A DNA stretch of 64,000 bases from a bacterium (GTDB taxonomy: Bacteria; Joyebacterota; Joyebacteria; Joyebacterales; Joyebacteraceae), in the NCBI GenBank assembly GCA_025774935.1, contig JALGZK010000007.1, forward strand, positions 38,395 to 102,394, in the 5' to 3' direction. Shown one piece after another: positions 18,089 through 26,415 of this stretch (positions are counted from its first letter, which is position 1; the number at the start of each line of letters is the position of its first letter). The notes beneath the pieces are model-generated. The model was not told where the DNA came from, searched no databases, and was given only the letters and a program-made list of their open reading frames with translations. The translations under genes were made by a program, and so were the position numbers.

Positions 18089-18117
18089 TTGACAGAGCGG
18101 CCCCGTGGTTGTATCCT
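18089..18117 (+). promoter_or_regulatory. Sigma-70-type promoter for small acidic secreted protein
   Basis: TTGACA (18089-18094), a 17-bp spacer and TATCCT (18112-18117). The 5' leader to the ATG at 18269 is ~145 nt. The transcript may continue into the TPR regulator 38 bp further on. Confidence 0.65.
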
Positions 18118-18268
18118 GTTATTGGACCTCTCAGTACGCGAGACCCCCTCTGCCGCGAACACCCCGCCGATGGACGTCCGCAGTACCTTACTACGTCATC
18201 GACGAACCCGAGCGACAGCCGAAGACAGCGATTCGCACGCGAGAACCCCCTCAGCAAGGAGGGCTGTC

Positions 18269-18631
18269 ATGAACGCGAGGCGTTTGCTCACCCTGCTTGT
18301 GGTCGTTGCGCTCGGTGTGCTGCTGGTGTCGAACACCGCAGTGTGCCGGTCGGACGCGCCGCACAGCACCGCGCTGCCCTGGGCCGATGACGACGGCCCG
18401 GTCGGCGGGGACCCGGACGACATCGATCCCGAGGAAGGCCTCGGGGACGACGACAACTGGGACAAGGCGGTGCCCACCGATCCCCCGCTGAACGAGTTCG
18501 GCGCCGGAGACGACGGGAGCGTGAAGAGCCCCGATCCTCAGGGCAGGGAGTTCCTGTGGACCGAGGACTTCTTCCGTGTCCAGCTGAGGATACTCCTCAG
18601 TACCTGGACGTTCGCTCTCGGCGTTCGTTGA
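18269..18631 (+). CDS. Small acidic secreted protein of unknown function
   Basis: The 120-residue product has a signal peptide (MNARRLLTLLVVVALGVLLVSNTAV). A strongly acidic, Gly/Pro-containing mature region follows (DDDGPVGGDPDDIDPEEGLGDDDN, given here in part). It ends in an amphipathic or hydrophobic stretch (FRVQLRILLSTWTFALGVR). The ATG follows CAAGGAGGGCTGTC. It is immediately upstream of the TPR/sigma-54 regulator gene (38 bp gap), so the two may share a transcript. I do not recognise a family. Confidence 0.5.
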   Translation: MNARRLLTLLVVVALGVLLVSNTAVCRSDAPHSTALPWADDDGPVGGDPDDIDPEEGLGDDDNWDKAVPTDPPLNEFGAGDDGSVKSPDPQGREFLWTEDFFRVQLRILLSTWTFALGVR

Positions 18632-18669
18632 TGCTGATCTGATTCCGAACCTCGCTACGGGGGGCAACA

Positions 18670-21600
18670 GTGGCTGGACAAAGACCGAACATCGAGCCTG
18701 AGCGCAACGCGCGCGAGACACGTCGGCGACCCGACGCGTCGCGTCCCGCGCGTGAAAGGGCTCTGTCGGCCATCCAGCTGGGCCACGTCTATCTGGAATC
18801 GGACAGCTACTCCGACGCGATCGGCTGCTTCAATGAGGCCGAACGAGACGAGCTCAGAACGGAGCTGACAGGAGCTGAGGTAGCCGGGCTCCTCGCGAGC
18901 ATCGCGAGGTGCCATCTGGGGCTCGGCGACCACGGCCAGGCCAGGAGGTACATACAGGACGTGGAGGGTCTCGACCTCGACGACGACGATGCGTCCGCGA
19001 AAGCGGAAGCGTACGTCGTCCTCTCGAGGGTCGAGACGAAGGGCGGACGCTTCGGCGAGGCACTCGAAGCCGCGCGCGCCGCCTACGATCTCCTTCGCGG
19101 TGGAGAAGAGAGCGAACTCCTCGCGGAGGCGAGCAAAGCGATGGGGACGGCACACGCCGAACTGGGCGACAGCGGTGCCGCGCGCGACTGCTTCATCGAG
19201 TGTCTCGTCACGAACCGGAGGCTCGGCAACGACGCCGGGGTCTCGGGCGCATACAACAACCTCGGCATCCTCGCGAAGCGCTCCGGCGACCTCGCGTCGG
19301 CCATCGACTACTTCAGGCGTGCGCTCGAGATCGACGAGAGACTCGGGCGGCCCGCGTCGATAGCTCGTCGTCTGAACAACCTCGGCATCGCTCTCTTCAG
19401 GATGTCGAGATGGACTGAGGCGGAACAGCACCTCATCCGGGCACTCGAGATCTACTCCGGACTCGGAGCGGCGAGGGACGTCGTGTCCGTGGAGTCGGCG
19501 CTCGGGAACATCTGCCGTGTCCGGCGTGAGTGGGGGAGAGCGAGAAGCCTGTTCGAGAGTGTCCTCGAGAAGAGTAGGGAGGCCGGATATCGCCGTGCGG
19601 AAGCCCTGGCGCTCGAGTTCCTGGGGGAGCTCTCGTTCGATCGCGGCGAGTACGATGCGGCGCTCGACCTGCTCGACCAGGCGCTCGCGTGCGCGTACCG
19701 GCTCTCTTCGAGCAGCGACGTGGTCGCTGAAGTCCTGAGGAGGCGGGCGGAGGTCCTGCTCGGTCTCGGTCGACTCGACGAGGCGGAGCGAGACGGGACG
19801 AGGGCGCTCGCGCTCTGCAGGAAGCTCGGCGACCGGCTCGAGGGAGGGGCGACACTGCGCGTGCTGGCGGAGGTGTCGTACGAGCGGGGGGACGCCGACG
19901 AGGCGCGAGTCCTCGTCAGGCGGGCGGAGGACACCCTTCGCCGGACTGGAGAGTCGTTCGAGCTCGCCAAGGCCGCGTTCTCGGACGGCGTAGGGCTTGC
20001 CCGCGCCCTCCACGGAGTGCCGCTGCCGCTCGACACGATCGAGGCCAGGATCGCGACGGCGGAGGAGCTCTTCCTCAGGATCGGCGCGGCCCACTGGGCA
20101 GCAAGGTGTCGCCTGGAGCGCGCGAAGGCGCTGCGGCGGGCCGGCCGTGCCAGTCGCGCCCGGTCGTGGCTCGAGCAGGCGAGGCCCGAGTTCGAGAAAG
20201 CGGGCGACCGTGCGGGACTCATCGAGCTCGACGCACTCCACAGGGAACTCGACAGCGAGCTCGCCGCCGCGACCGCGACCGCTTCCAGCAGATACTCGAT
20301 CATCGCCGAAGCATACAGACTGCTTCAGACGTCCGGGGCCGACGTGAGCTCACTTCACTCTCTCGCAGCGAGGGTGGCGGAGGCCCTCTCGGCCGACCGG
20401 CTGCTACTCCTGACGCTTCTTGGGAACGGGAGGGTCCGGGTGTCGACGTCGGTCGACCGCAGTGGGCGGCGTCTGGCGGAAGTCCGGCGTCTCGTCCGTT
20501 CGGTCATCGAGGGACGTGCTTCACTCGCGCCGGTTGTTGCCGGAGCCGGGACGTCCGAGGGAGTGGTTCCGCCTGGCATAGCGGGGCTTGCGCTCGTTCC
20601 TGCCGAGTCTGTCGGTGAGGGCGACGCGAGATCACTGCTGTACGTCGACCGCCTCGCCGGTGATGGTGTCCCCGCGTTCAGCACGGCGGACGTGGAGTTC
20701 ATCGCGGCCGCGTCCTCGATGCTCGATCTCGTCAGCGCGGGGGTAGCCGCTGCTGCGACAGACCACGCCGACCGCGATGAGGAGGACGACGGACACGACC
20801 TCGTCAAGGACGACTTCGTCACGCGCGATCCCCGGATGCTCTCGATCCTCGCGAACGTCGCGAGGCTCCGGGAGAGCACGATTCCGGTGCTCATCCTCGG
20901 CGAGTCTGGGGTTGGGAAGGACATCGTGGCGCGGATGATCCACGACGGAGGGCGGAGCGGAACCGGACGGTTCGTCGCGCTCAACTCCGGCGCGGTCGTG
21001 CCGAATCTGCAGGAGAGCGAGCTCTTCGGTCATGCGAGGGGAGCGTTCACCGACGCCGTCCGGGATCGCGAGGGTCTCGTCGGAGTCGCGGAGCGGGGAA
21101 CGCTCTTCCTCGACGAGATCGGTGAGATGAGCCTCGAGCTTCAGGTGAAGCTCCTGAGGTTCCTCCAGAGCGGGGAGTATCGGCGCGTCGGAGAGAGCAC
21201 GCTCAGGACGAGCGACGCCAGGATTATCTCCGCGAGCAACCGTGATCTGCGCGGGGAGGTGGCTGCAGAGCGGTTCCGGCGCGATCTCTTCTACCGCCTC
21301 AGTGGGTTCGTCATCGAGGTTCCGCCGCTCCGCGAGCGGCCGCACGACATTCCGCTTCTCATGGAGCATTTCCTCGAGCTCTACTCGAGGCTGGAGGGGA
21401 AGCGGGTCGCGGGGTTCAGCCGTGAGGTCAGGGAGCTCTTCCTTCGTCACGATTGGCGCGGCAACAACGTGCGCGAGCTCGAGAACGAGGTGCGACGGGG
21501 CGTGGCGCTGTGCGACGATGGCGGGACGATCGGGCTCGACGAGATCCGGCCGGAACTCGCGGCGAGGCGCGAGGAGATCCTCCGCCGGTCAGGCCGGCTC

Positions 21601-21765
21601 GGGACGCATCCTCTCTCGCTCAGGGAAGAGGTAGAGGCCCTCGAGCGGAACCGCATCCGCGAAGCGCTCGAGACGACCGGGCACAGCAAGCGCGGAGCTG
21701 CGAAGCGGCTCGGTCTGTCGAGGACGGGGCTCTACACGAAGCTCAGGAAGTACGGAATGGAATGA
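18670..21765 (+). CDS. TPR-GAF-AAA+ enhancer-binding (NtrC-type) regulator
   Basis: The 1031-residue protein starts at GTG after a GGGGGG site. Residues ~30-520 are TPR repeats (IQLGHVYLESDSYSDAIGCF, AYNNLGILAKRSGDLASAID). ~540-690 is GAF-like. ~720-960 is a sigma-54 AAA+ domain with Walker A GESGVGKD (744-751), Walker B LFLDE (812-816) and RRDLFYRLSGF. A Fis-type helix-turn-helix ends it (HSKRGAAKRLGLSRTGLYTK). The sigma-54 contact loop reads GAFTDA (791-796) rather than GAFTGA. TPRs in place of a receiver suggest control by protein-protein contact. A near-consensus sigma-54 promoter lies ~380 bp after its stop. Confidence 0.88.
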   Translation: MAGQRPNIEPERNARETRRRPDASRPARERALSAIQLGHVYLESDSYSDAIGCFNEAERDELRTELTGAEVAGLLASIARCHLGLGDHGQARRYIQDVEGLDLDDDDASAKAEAYVVLSRVETKGGRFGEALEAARAAYDLLRGGEESELLAEASKAMGTAHAELGDSGAARDCFIECLVTNRRLGNDAGVSGAYNNLGILAKRSGDLASAIDYFRRALEIDERLGRPASIARRLNNLGIALFRMSRWTEAEQHLIRALEIYSGLGAARDVVSVESALGNICRVRREWGRARSLFESVLEKSREAGYRRAEALALEFLGELSFDRGEYDAALDLLDQALACAYRLSSSSDVVAEVLRRRAEVLLGLGRLDEAERDGTRALALCRKLGDRLEGGATLRVLAEVSYERGDADEARVLVRRAEDTLRRTGESFELAKAAFSDGVGLARALHGVPLPLDTIEARIATAEELFLRIGAAHWAARCRLERAKALRRAGRASRARSWLEQARPEFEKAGDRAGLIELDALHRELDSELAAATATASSRYSIIAEAYRLLQTSGADVSSLHSLAARVAEALSADRLLLLTLLGNGRVRVSTSVDRSGRRLAEVRRLVRSVIEGRASLAPVVAGAGTSEGVVPPGIAGLALVPAESVGEGDARSLLYVDRLAGDGVPAFSTADVEFIAAASSMLDLVSAGVAAAATDHADRDEEDDGHDLVKDDFVTRDPRMLSILANVARLRESTIPVLILGESGVGKDIVARMIHDGGRSGTGRFVALNSGAVVPNLQESELFGHARGAFTDAVRDREGLVGVAERGTLFLDEIGEMSLELQVKLLRFLQSGEYRRVGESTLRTSDARIISASNRDLRGEVAAERFRRDLFYRLSGFVIEVPPLRERPHDIPLLMEHFLELYSRLEGKRVAGFSREVRELFLRHDWRGNNVRELENEVRRGVALCDDGGTIGLDEIRPELAARREEILRRSGRLGTHPLSLREEVEALERNRIREALETTGHSKRGAAKRLGLSRTGLYTKLRKYGME

Positions 21766-21828
21766 CGCAACACCGGCCGGCTGTGGCACCTGCCCCAGTG
21801 GCCGGGAGGGCAAAAGTGGTGGAGCGAT

Positions 21829-21855
21829 AGGCCGGGCGTCGCTGGCGCCCGGCCT
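21829..21855 (+). terminator. Hairpin after regulator gene
   Basis: A 10-bp stem AGGCCGGGCG / CGCCCGGCCT with a 7-nt loop, 63 bp past the regulator stop. No T tract. Confidence 0.55.
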
Positions 21856-22091
21856 CCGCACGTCCACGAGCGTCACCTCGCCGATCGATCAGCGGGGCTC
21901 TGAAGTCCTCCGCTGCGCCGTCGAGAACCCGACCCCCTGTCGTGTTCTCGACGTCCGTCTAACTCCAAGTATCTAGAGAAGATAGGCAGCACGGCGTCGA
22001 AGCGGCCCGGTGAGGCCTGTCGCGGGTCCGTCCTGAACGCACTCAGTTGTGTGACCGCGCGCCGGCTGGTGATGACGTAAGTGCTTTGTAA

Positions 22092-22103
22092 GCAATCGGT
22101 TGC
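22092..22103 (+). promoter_or_regulatory. Candidate enhancer-binding dyad (copy 1)
   Basis: GCAATCGGTTGC is a GCAA-N4-TTGC dyad ~56 bp upstream of the -24 box. The 12-mer CAATCGGTTGCA (22093-22104) recurs as its exact inverse complement TGCAACCGATTG at 22237-22248, inside the predicted transcript. It is a possible site for the neighbouring enhancer-binding protein. Confidence 0.4.
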
Positions 22104-22147
22104 ACGGTGACTGCTCGGCCACTCACGGGTCCTCAGAAGTCCCGTTC

Positions 22148-22162
22148 TGGCACGGACCTTGC
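22148..22162 (+). promoter_or_regulatory. Sigma-54 (-24/-12) promoter
   Basis: CTGGCACG-GACC-TTGC: TGGCAC at 22148-22153, five bases, TTGC at 22159-22162. It matches the YTGGCACGNNNNTTGCW consensus except for the last position. Initiation is expected around 22173-22176, exactly where a 14-bp stem begins. No protein gene follows on this strand. Confidence 0.72.
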
Positions 22163-22172
22163 GGTTGAAGGG

Positions 22173-22677
22173 GCTGCAGCGCTCCGGCATTTGTTGGAGC
22201 CGACAAGAAGGGCTCACAGGGCATAAGCCGGAGCGTTGCAACCGATTGACAGCCTGAGCTCGAGAATAGGAGCTCGAGCCGGGTTGCGGCTGACGCGGGT
22301 TGCGGTTGACGCTAGGTTTCGTCTCGAAGTTCGGCTGGGGCCCGACCTCCAGCCCTGGCTCCAGTGCAGGTTCTCGACGAAACCCTCTCCCAGGCTCTCC
22401 TTCGCACTGGGAATGACGTGGTCCCTGGCTCTTTGCCGACGTCAGATCCTCTCCGTCGGGCGGGTGTTCCGGGAGGGTGGCGAGGAGCCAGGCGCCCGTC
22501 GCGCTGACGCGCTCACGGCAGATCGGCGGGATCGCGCGGAACATAGGGTCCGGTCCGTCGCTCCTCTGATCTCGCTGATCCCGTGGGCGCGAGAACACAG
22601 GAGGGCGACATCGCGCCTGACGCAGGACACGACCATCACCAGAAGAGCCGAGGCCGCTGCATGTGCAGCGGCCTCGG
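22173..22677 (+). ncRNA. Candidate sigma-54-dependent structured RNA
   Basis: The predicted transcript runs from the sigma-54 promoter to the hairpin at 22648-22677, ~500 nt. Its first bases form a 14-bp stem, TGCAGCGCTCCGGC (22175-22188) with GCCGGAGCGTTGCA (22227-22240), broken only by a G.U pair, capped by a smaller inner hairpin. A 16-bp tandem repeat with one mismatch (GGGTTGCGGCTGACGC, 22281-22296 and 22297-22312) follows. No start codon with a ribosome site opens a convincing ORF. This is inferred, not a recognised RNA family. A long 5' leader for an unidentified short peptide is the alternative. Confidence 0.4.
22648..22677. terminator. Strong bidirectional hairpin
   Basis: CCGAGGCCGCTGCA / TGCAGCGGCCTCGG forms a 14-bp near-perfect palindrome with a minimal loop. 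It lies between the predicted sigma-54 transcript and the convergent lipoprotein gene. Confidence 0.75.
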
Positions 22678-22727
22678 TGCGTTCAGTGCTTGTGAGAGAT
22701 GCGCGGTGCCGCGCGCCGGTCTCCCCC

Positions 22728-23771
22728 CTAGAGGACCGACCCCACGAGCGACTTCGTGATCTGGAACATGTCGAACATGGCCGGGGTCGTGATGCCCGCG
22801 GAGAGCTTCCGGTGCGTCTTGACCCACACATGAATCGCGAGACGGGCGGTCCTGAGGGCCTTCACGCTCGTCTCGACGATCGTGTCGATCTCGGTCACCT
22901 GGTTGTAGTACATGTCGACGTCCCACACCAGCGACTGCCGGAGACGGTCCATCTTCTCGAGCCGTCCGTAGAGACGCTCCTCGACCTCGACGATGTCCCT
23001 CACGGTCAGCTGGGGGGTGGGAGGCATGCCCTCGAAGAAGTAGGGAATGCTGTCCCTCAGCGCGGCGATCGCAGACTCGTCGCCGGTCTTCCAGTACTCG
23101 TCGACGAGGATGAGGCCGTTGAGCACGAAGTTCTGCTGCCGCTTGAACGAATCCCCGTACGTCAGCATCGTCCCGTGTCTCCCGTAGATCGCCTCCATCA
23201 TCTCGTCTTGTGCGGCGACGAGCGCATCCTGGAGATCGTCGACGATCGCCATGGCTGCATGCCCGGCGTCGTCTGCCAACGGCTGCGCGGCGCGAAGCGC
23301 CCCGACCAAGTCCTCCGCGTCTCGCACGTCCTCGATCAGCGTGTCGAGGCTGGCCGCGGAGAGACTGAAACGCGCGCTCGGGTACTCCTCCACGTGGTCC
23401 CTGAGTCCCTCCAGGAACTTGGCCATCTCAGCCGACTTGAGCGTGTCAGGCAGTCCGGACTCGGCGACGGTCACCGCTTGGAACGAGTAGGCAACGATGC
23501 CTTTCACGACTCCCTGGAACTCGCCCAGGAGCTCTCTGTAACGCTTGACCTCAGGCCCCTTGGCCAGGTGGCGGGTGTAGACGATCCGGCCCTCGGCGAG
23601 GCTCGAGTCGACCTCCCCCGACATCGCGATCGTCTGGTCCGCGAACGGGGCCACGTTCGCCTTGGTGCTCGGCACGAAATAGCTGCAGCCGGTGGTCGTG
23701 AGTGTCGTCGCCGAGACGAGCGCGACGAGCGTGATCCACGCGGCGGTCTTGCTGCGCTGCGTAGTTCTCAT
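22728..23771 (-). CDS. Helical lipoprotein of unknown function
   Basis: The 347-residue product starts MRTTQRSKTAAWITLVALV with a lipobox near TLTTTGC, so it is a lipoprotein. The mature region is mostly alpha-helical with heptad-like stretches (LVGALRAAQPLADDAGHAAM, IVEVEERLYGRLEKMDRLRQ). ATG at 23771 is preferred over the longer frame (23804) because AAGGAGGAAGAG lies upstream. It is followed 100 bp later in the gene order by nothing on the same strand, while the K+ channel gene lies upstream. No family recognised. An envelope scaffold or stress role is only a guess. Confidence 0.65.
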   Translation of the reverse strand: MRTTQRSKTAAWITLVALVSATTLTTTGCSYFVPSTKANVAPFADQTIAMSGEVDSSLAEGRIVYTRHLAKGPEVKRYRELLGEFQGVVKGIVAYSFQAVTVAESGLPDTLKSAEMAKFLEGLRDHVEEYPSARFSLSAASLDTLIEDVRDAEDLVGALRAAQPLADDAGHAAMAIVDDLQDALVAAQDEMMEAIYGRHGTMLTYGDSFKRQQNFVLNGLILVDEYWKTGDESAIAALRDSIPYFFEGMPPTPQLTVRDIVEVEERLYGRLEKMDRLRQSLVWDVDMYYNQVTEIDTIVETSVKALRTARLAIHVWVKTHRKLSAGITTPAMFDMFQITKSLVGSVL

Positions 23772-23872
23772 TCCGCTCTTCCTCCTTGCTGTTCGCATCC
23801 TCACGTGTGCCTCTCTCTCTGTCGATTCAGGTGACGAGTGTCGTTTCGGCGCCTTCGTCGCTCACGTCGTCG

Positions 23873-24601
23873 TCACTGGGTACATTCCTCCTCATCGGAG
23901 ACGTCAGAGGGATAACCTGGCCCGGTACCTGCGGTCGAGTGGGCCACGTGCAGGCCGACCACGCGCCCCAGGAGGATCGCGAGATAGAGCTGTCCGATGA
24001 TGGCCTCGAGTGAAGACAGCGTCTGCGCGATCGGCGCCACCGGCACGATGTCCCCGTATCCAAGCGTCGTCAGCGTCACGATGCTGTAGTAGAGGAAGAC
24101 GGAGATCCCCGACATCTGGAGGGTGCCTTCTTGGACGAGGCGCTCGACGTGGGGAGCATGGAACGCACCGGGAACGAACGCGACGATGAGTATGTACGCG
24201 AACGCCCAGAAGAGCCCGATGAGCAGGTACACGGAGGCCGCGCCGAAGACGACGTCCGAGGTCACAGTCTGAGCCCTGCGGATCGTGTTCAAGAGGAGGA
24301 AGATCATGTAAGCGACGAAGGCCATGGCGAAGCCCACCCCGATAGCGCCGAGCGCGACCGAAGGTCGAAGATGGAACGCCCAGGTCAGTATGAGTGCCGG
24401 TCCTCCGAGGAAGAGCATCACGACCATGCCGCGCTTGCGCGCGCCGGCCGAGTAGACGCCCGCGAAGAACATCACCGAGAGGAACAGGTTGATGAAGACC
24501 CCTCCGGGCACCGCCGCTCTGATGAGCGGATACAGCCCGTAGAGGAGAAGCAGGGACACGAGCAGAGCCACCACGCCCTTCTTGGGCTTACTTGGAGGCA
24601 T
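23873..24601 (-). CDS. Potassium channel, two-TM pore (Ion_trans_2)
   Basis: The 242-residue product has four N-terminal hydrophobic segments, then two helices flanking a pore loop. The loop carries the K+ selectivity filter TTLGYGD (filter TLGYGD at 179-184), preceded by SIVTLT and followed by IVPVAPIAQTLSSLEAIIGQLYLAILLGRVVGLHV. No RCK/TrkA-N regulatory domain follows; the C-terminus is only ~25 residues. It would conduct K+ across the inner membrane. Its own promoter lies just upstream. Function as a K+ leak or volume channel is inferred from the filter. Confidence 0.85.
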   Translation of the reverse strand: MPPSKPKKGVVALLVSLLLLYGLYPLIRAAVPGGVFINLFLSVMFFAGVYSAGARKRGMVVMLFLGGPALILTWAFHLRPSVALGAIGVGFAMAFVAYMIFLLLNTIRRAQTVTSDVVFGAASVYLLIGLFWAFAYILIVAFVPGAFHAPHVERLVQEGTLQMSGISVFLYYSIVTLTTLGYGDIVPVAPIAQTLSSLEAIIGQLYLAILLGRVVGLHVAHSTAGTGPGYPSDVSDEEECTQ

Positions 24602-24650
24602 TGGCGAGACCTCGGTTCACGGGAATGCGCGCCGAGCCAGCGTGCGGCCG

Positions 24651-24679
24651 AAGGTACAGCACTCCCGGAGCCGTGTCAA
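24651..24679 (-). promoter_or_regulatory. Sigma-70-type promoter for K+ channel
   Basis: On the minus strand TTGACA (24674-24679), a 17-bp spacer and TACCTT (24651-24656), ~50 bp before the ATG at 24601. Confidence 0.65.
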
Positions 24680-24795
24680 CGTGCCGGCAACGAGGTCGCG
24701 AGGAGCCCGTGGCGCGACAGAGCCTCCCGCCCGGGACATCGGTGTGGCCTTGGCCATGGCACTCGTGTATGATGGTTAGATGTTCACCCGACACC

Positions 24796-26415
24796 ATGGG
24801 GTTGGATCCTCCCGAGGCGCCGGACTTGCGGGATCTCCGTCTCAGTACCCAGAAGCCCACTTCGAGCGGCCACAGCCCACTCCGGTGGAGCCGTCCGCAC
24901 GGACCACGTCGCCTTGCCGCGATCCGGCGCTCGGCAGCCTTCTTCCTGTGCCTCGCGGTCGTCCTCGCTCAGGTCCCGGGCTGCATGCGAGTCGGTCCGG
25001 ACTACGAGCCGCCCGAGCCCGACGTGCCAGACGTCTGGAGCCAGGAGCTCGCCGAGGGTCTCGAGGAAGGGGAGGCCGACCTCCAGACCTGGTGGACCAC
25101 ACTCGACGACCCGGTCCTGAACACACTCATCCTCCGCTCGACAGAGGGGAACCGCGATCTCGCGATGGCGGCCGCGCGCGTCCGTGAGGCCCAGGCTCGC
25201 TACGGGATTGCGACCGGCGGACGGTGGCCCAATGTCGACGGTTACGGGTCCTACCAGCGCGAGCAGCTCAGCGAGGACTTCGCTTCTGACCCCGACAACA
25301 GAGTCGACGACTACTACGCCACGGGGCTCGAGGCGTCGTGGGAGCTCGACTTCTGGGGCAGGATCGCGCGGCAGATCGAGTCGGCCGACGCATCGTTCGC
25401 CGCCTCGGTCGAGACGTATCGCGACGTCATGGTGCTCCTGTACGCCGAGCTCGCCATAGAGTACATCAACCTCCGGACTCAGCAGGAACGTCTGCGCTAC
25501 GCGATGGCGAATGCCGAGGCTCAGCGACAGACCCTCAAGCTGGTCGAGGACCGATACCGCGCGGGACTCGTCCCCTCGCTCGACGTCCGGCAGGCGGAAC
25601 TCAACGTCGCGACGACGGAGTCGACGATCCCGATCTTCCGGACGTCGATCGCGCAGGCCATCCACCGCATGTCCATTCTCCTGGGCGAGCCGCCGGGCGC
25701 GCTCAGGGGTGAGCTCGCCGCGCCTCTCCCGATCCCGGTCGTTCCCGACACCGTGCTCGTCGGGATCCCGGCCGACGTCCTCAGACAGCGCCCGGACATC
25801 CGCGCCGCGGAGCGTGAGCTCGCGGCACAGACGGCGCGGATCGGCGTCGCGACGGCGGAGCTCTACCCGGCGTTCCGCCTACCCGGCTCGATCGGCTGGG
25901 AGGGAATCTACGAGTCGGGAACAGATCTCCTCACGGGCGGCACGTTGGTGTGGAGTCTGGGCGCCGTCTTCCGGTGGAACATCTTCGACGGAGGCCGCGT
26001 CCGCAACCAGGTCAAGGTAGAGGACGCGAGGACCGAGCAGGCGCTCGCGTTCTACGAGAAGACGGTTCTCGAGGCGCTCGGGGACTTCGAGGACTCGATC
26101 GTCGCCTACGCTCAGGAGAGGCAACGGCAGGAGGCGCTCGTCCGGTCGGTCGAAGCCGCACAGGCCTCGGCGGAGCTGGCAAGGACGCTCTACCGCACAG
26201 GACTCACCGACTTCCAGACGGTGCTCGACCTGGAGCGTTCACGGTTCCGGCAGGAAGACTCGCTCGCGGAGAGCGAGGGCCTCGTGACCGTGAACCTGGT
26301 GCGCATCTACAGAGCGCTCGGCGGAGGTTGGGGGGCGCCGTCTGACCCCGAGGAAGAGGACGCCGAGACCGAAGAACCGGACGAAGAACCAGACGAAGGG
26401 GAAGCCGGACAATGA
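24796..26415 (+). CDS. RND efflux outer-membrane factor lipoprotein (OprM/NodT type)
   Basis: The product is a TolC-fold outer-membrane channel with a lipobox (VVLAQVPGC), then MRVGPDYEPPEPDVPDVW, the NodT/OprM opening. Two repeats of the OEP domain follow, with QTLKLVEDRYRAGLVPSLDVRQ and the later LARTLYRTGLTDFQTVLDLE. The start is uncertain. ATG at 24772 overlaps a TATGAT box, so 24796 is chosen, but the signal peptide begins ~45 residues further in. The extra N-terminus may not be translated. Its stop overlaps the next start by 4 bp. The C-terminus is strongly acidic (EEEDAETEEPDEEPDEGE). Confidence 0.85.
   Translation: MGLDPPEAPDLRDLRLSTQKPTSSGHSPLRWSRPHGPRRLAAIRRSAAFFLCLAVVLAQVPGCMRVGPDYEPPEPDVPDVWSQELAEGLEEGEADLQTWWTTLDDPVLNTLILRSTEGNRDLAMAAARVREAQARYGIATGGRWPNVDGYGSYQREQLSEDFASDPDNRVDDYYATGLEASWELDFWGRIARQIESADASFAASVETYRDVMVLLYAELAIEYINLRTQQERLRYAMANAEAQRQTLKLVEDRYRAGLVPSLDVRQAELNVATTESTIPIFRTSIAQAIHRMSILLGEPPGALRGELAAPLPIPVVPDTVLVGIPADVLRQRPDIRAAERELAAQTARIGVATAELYPAFRLPGSIGWEGIYESGTDLLTGGTLVWSLGAVFRWNIFDGGRVRNQVKVEDARTEQALAFYEKTVLEALGDFEDSIVAYAQERQRQEALVRSVEAAQASAELARTLYRTGLTDFQTVLDLERSRFRQEDSLAESEGLVTVNLVRIYRALGGGWGAPSDPEEEDAETEEPDEEPDEGEAGQ

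Larger units (their letters stand above)
21856..22172 (+). other. Non-coding region upstream of sigma-54 promoter
   Basis: No credible protein gene is seen on either strand. The minus-strand open frame here has no ribosome site and a composition unlike the neighbours. The region carries the GCAA-N4-TTGC dyad described separately, ahead of the sigma-54 promoter. Confidence 0.5.

Noticed and set aside
21873..22598. Minus-strand open frame of 241 residues
   Set aside because: No ribosome site, no recognised motif, and it runs antisense through the sigma-54 promoter region.
22236..23834. Plus-strand open frame of 532 residues
   Set aside because: Most of it is the complement of the lipoprotein gene; composition is His/Arg/Val-rich as expected for an antisense shadow in high-GC DNA.
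24757..24773. TGGCAC-TCGTG-TATGAT as a third sigma-54 promoter ahead of the efflux operon
   Set aside because: The -12 box is TATG rather than TTGC. TATGAT may instead be a sigma-70 -10 box, though its -35 (TGGCCT) is poor.
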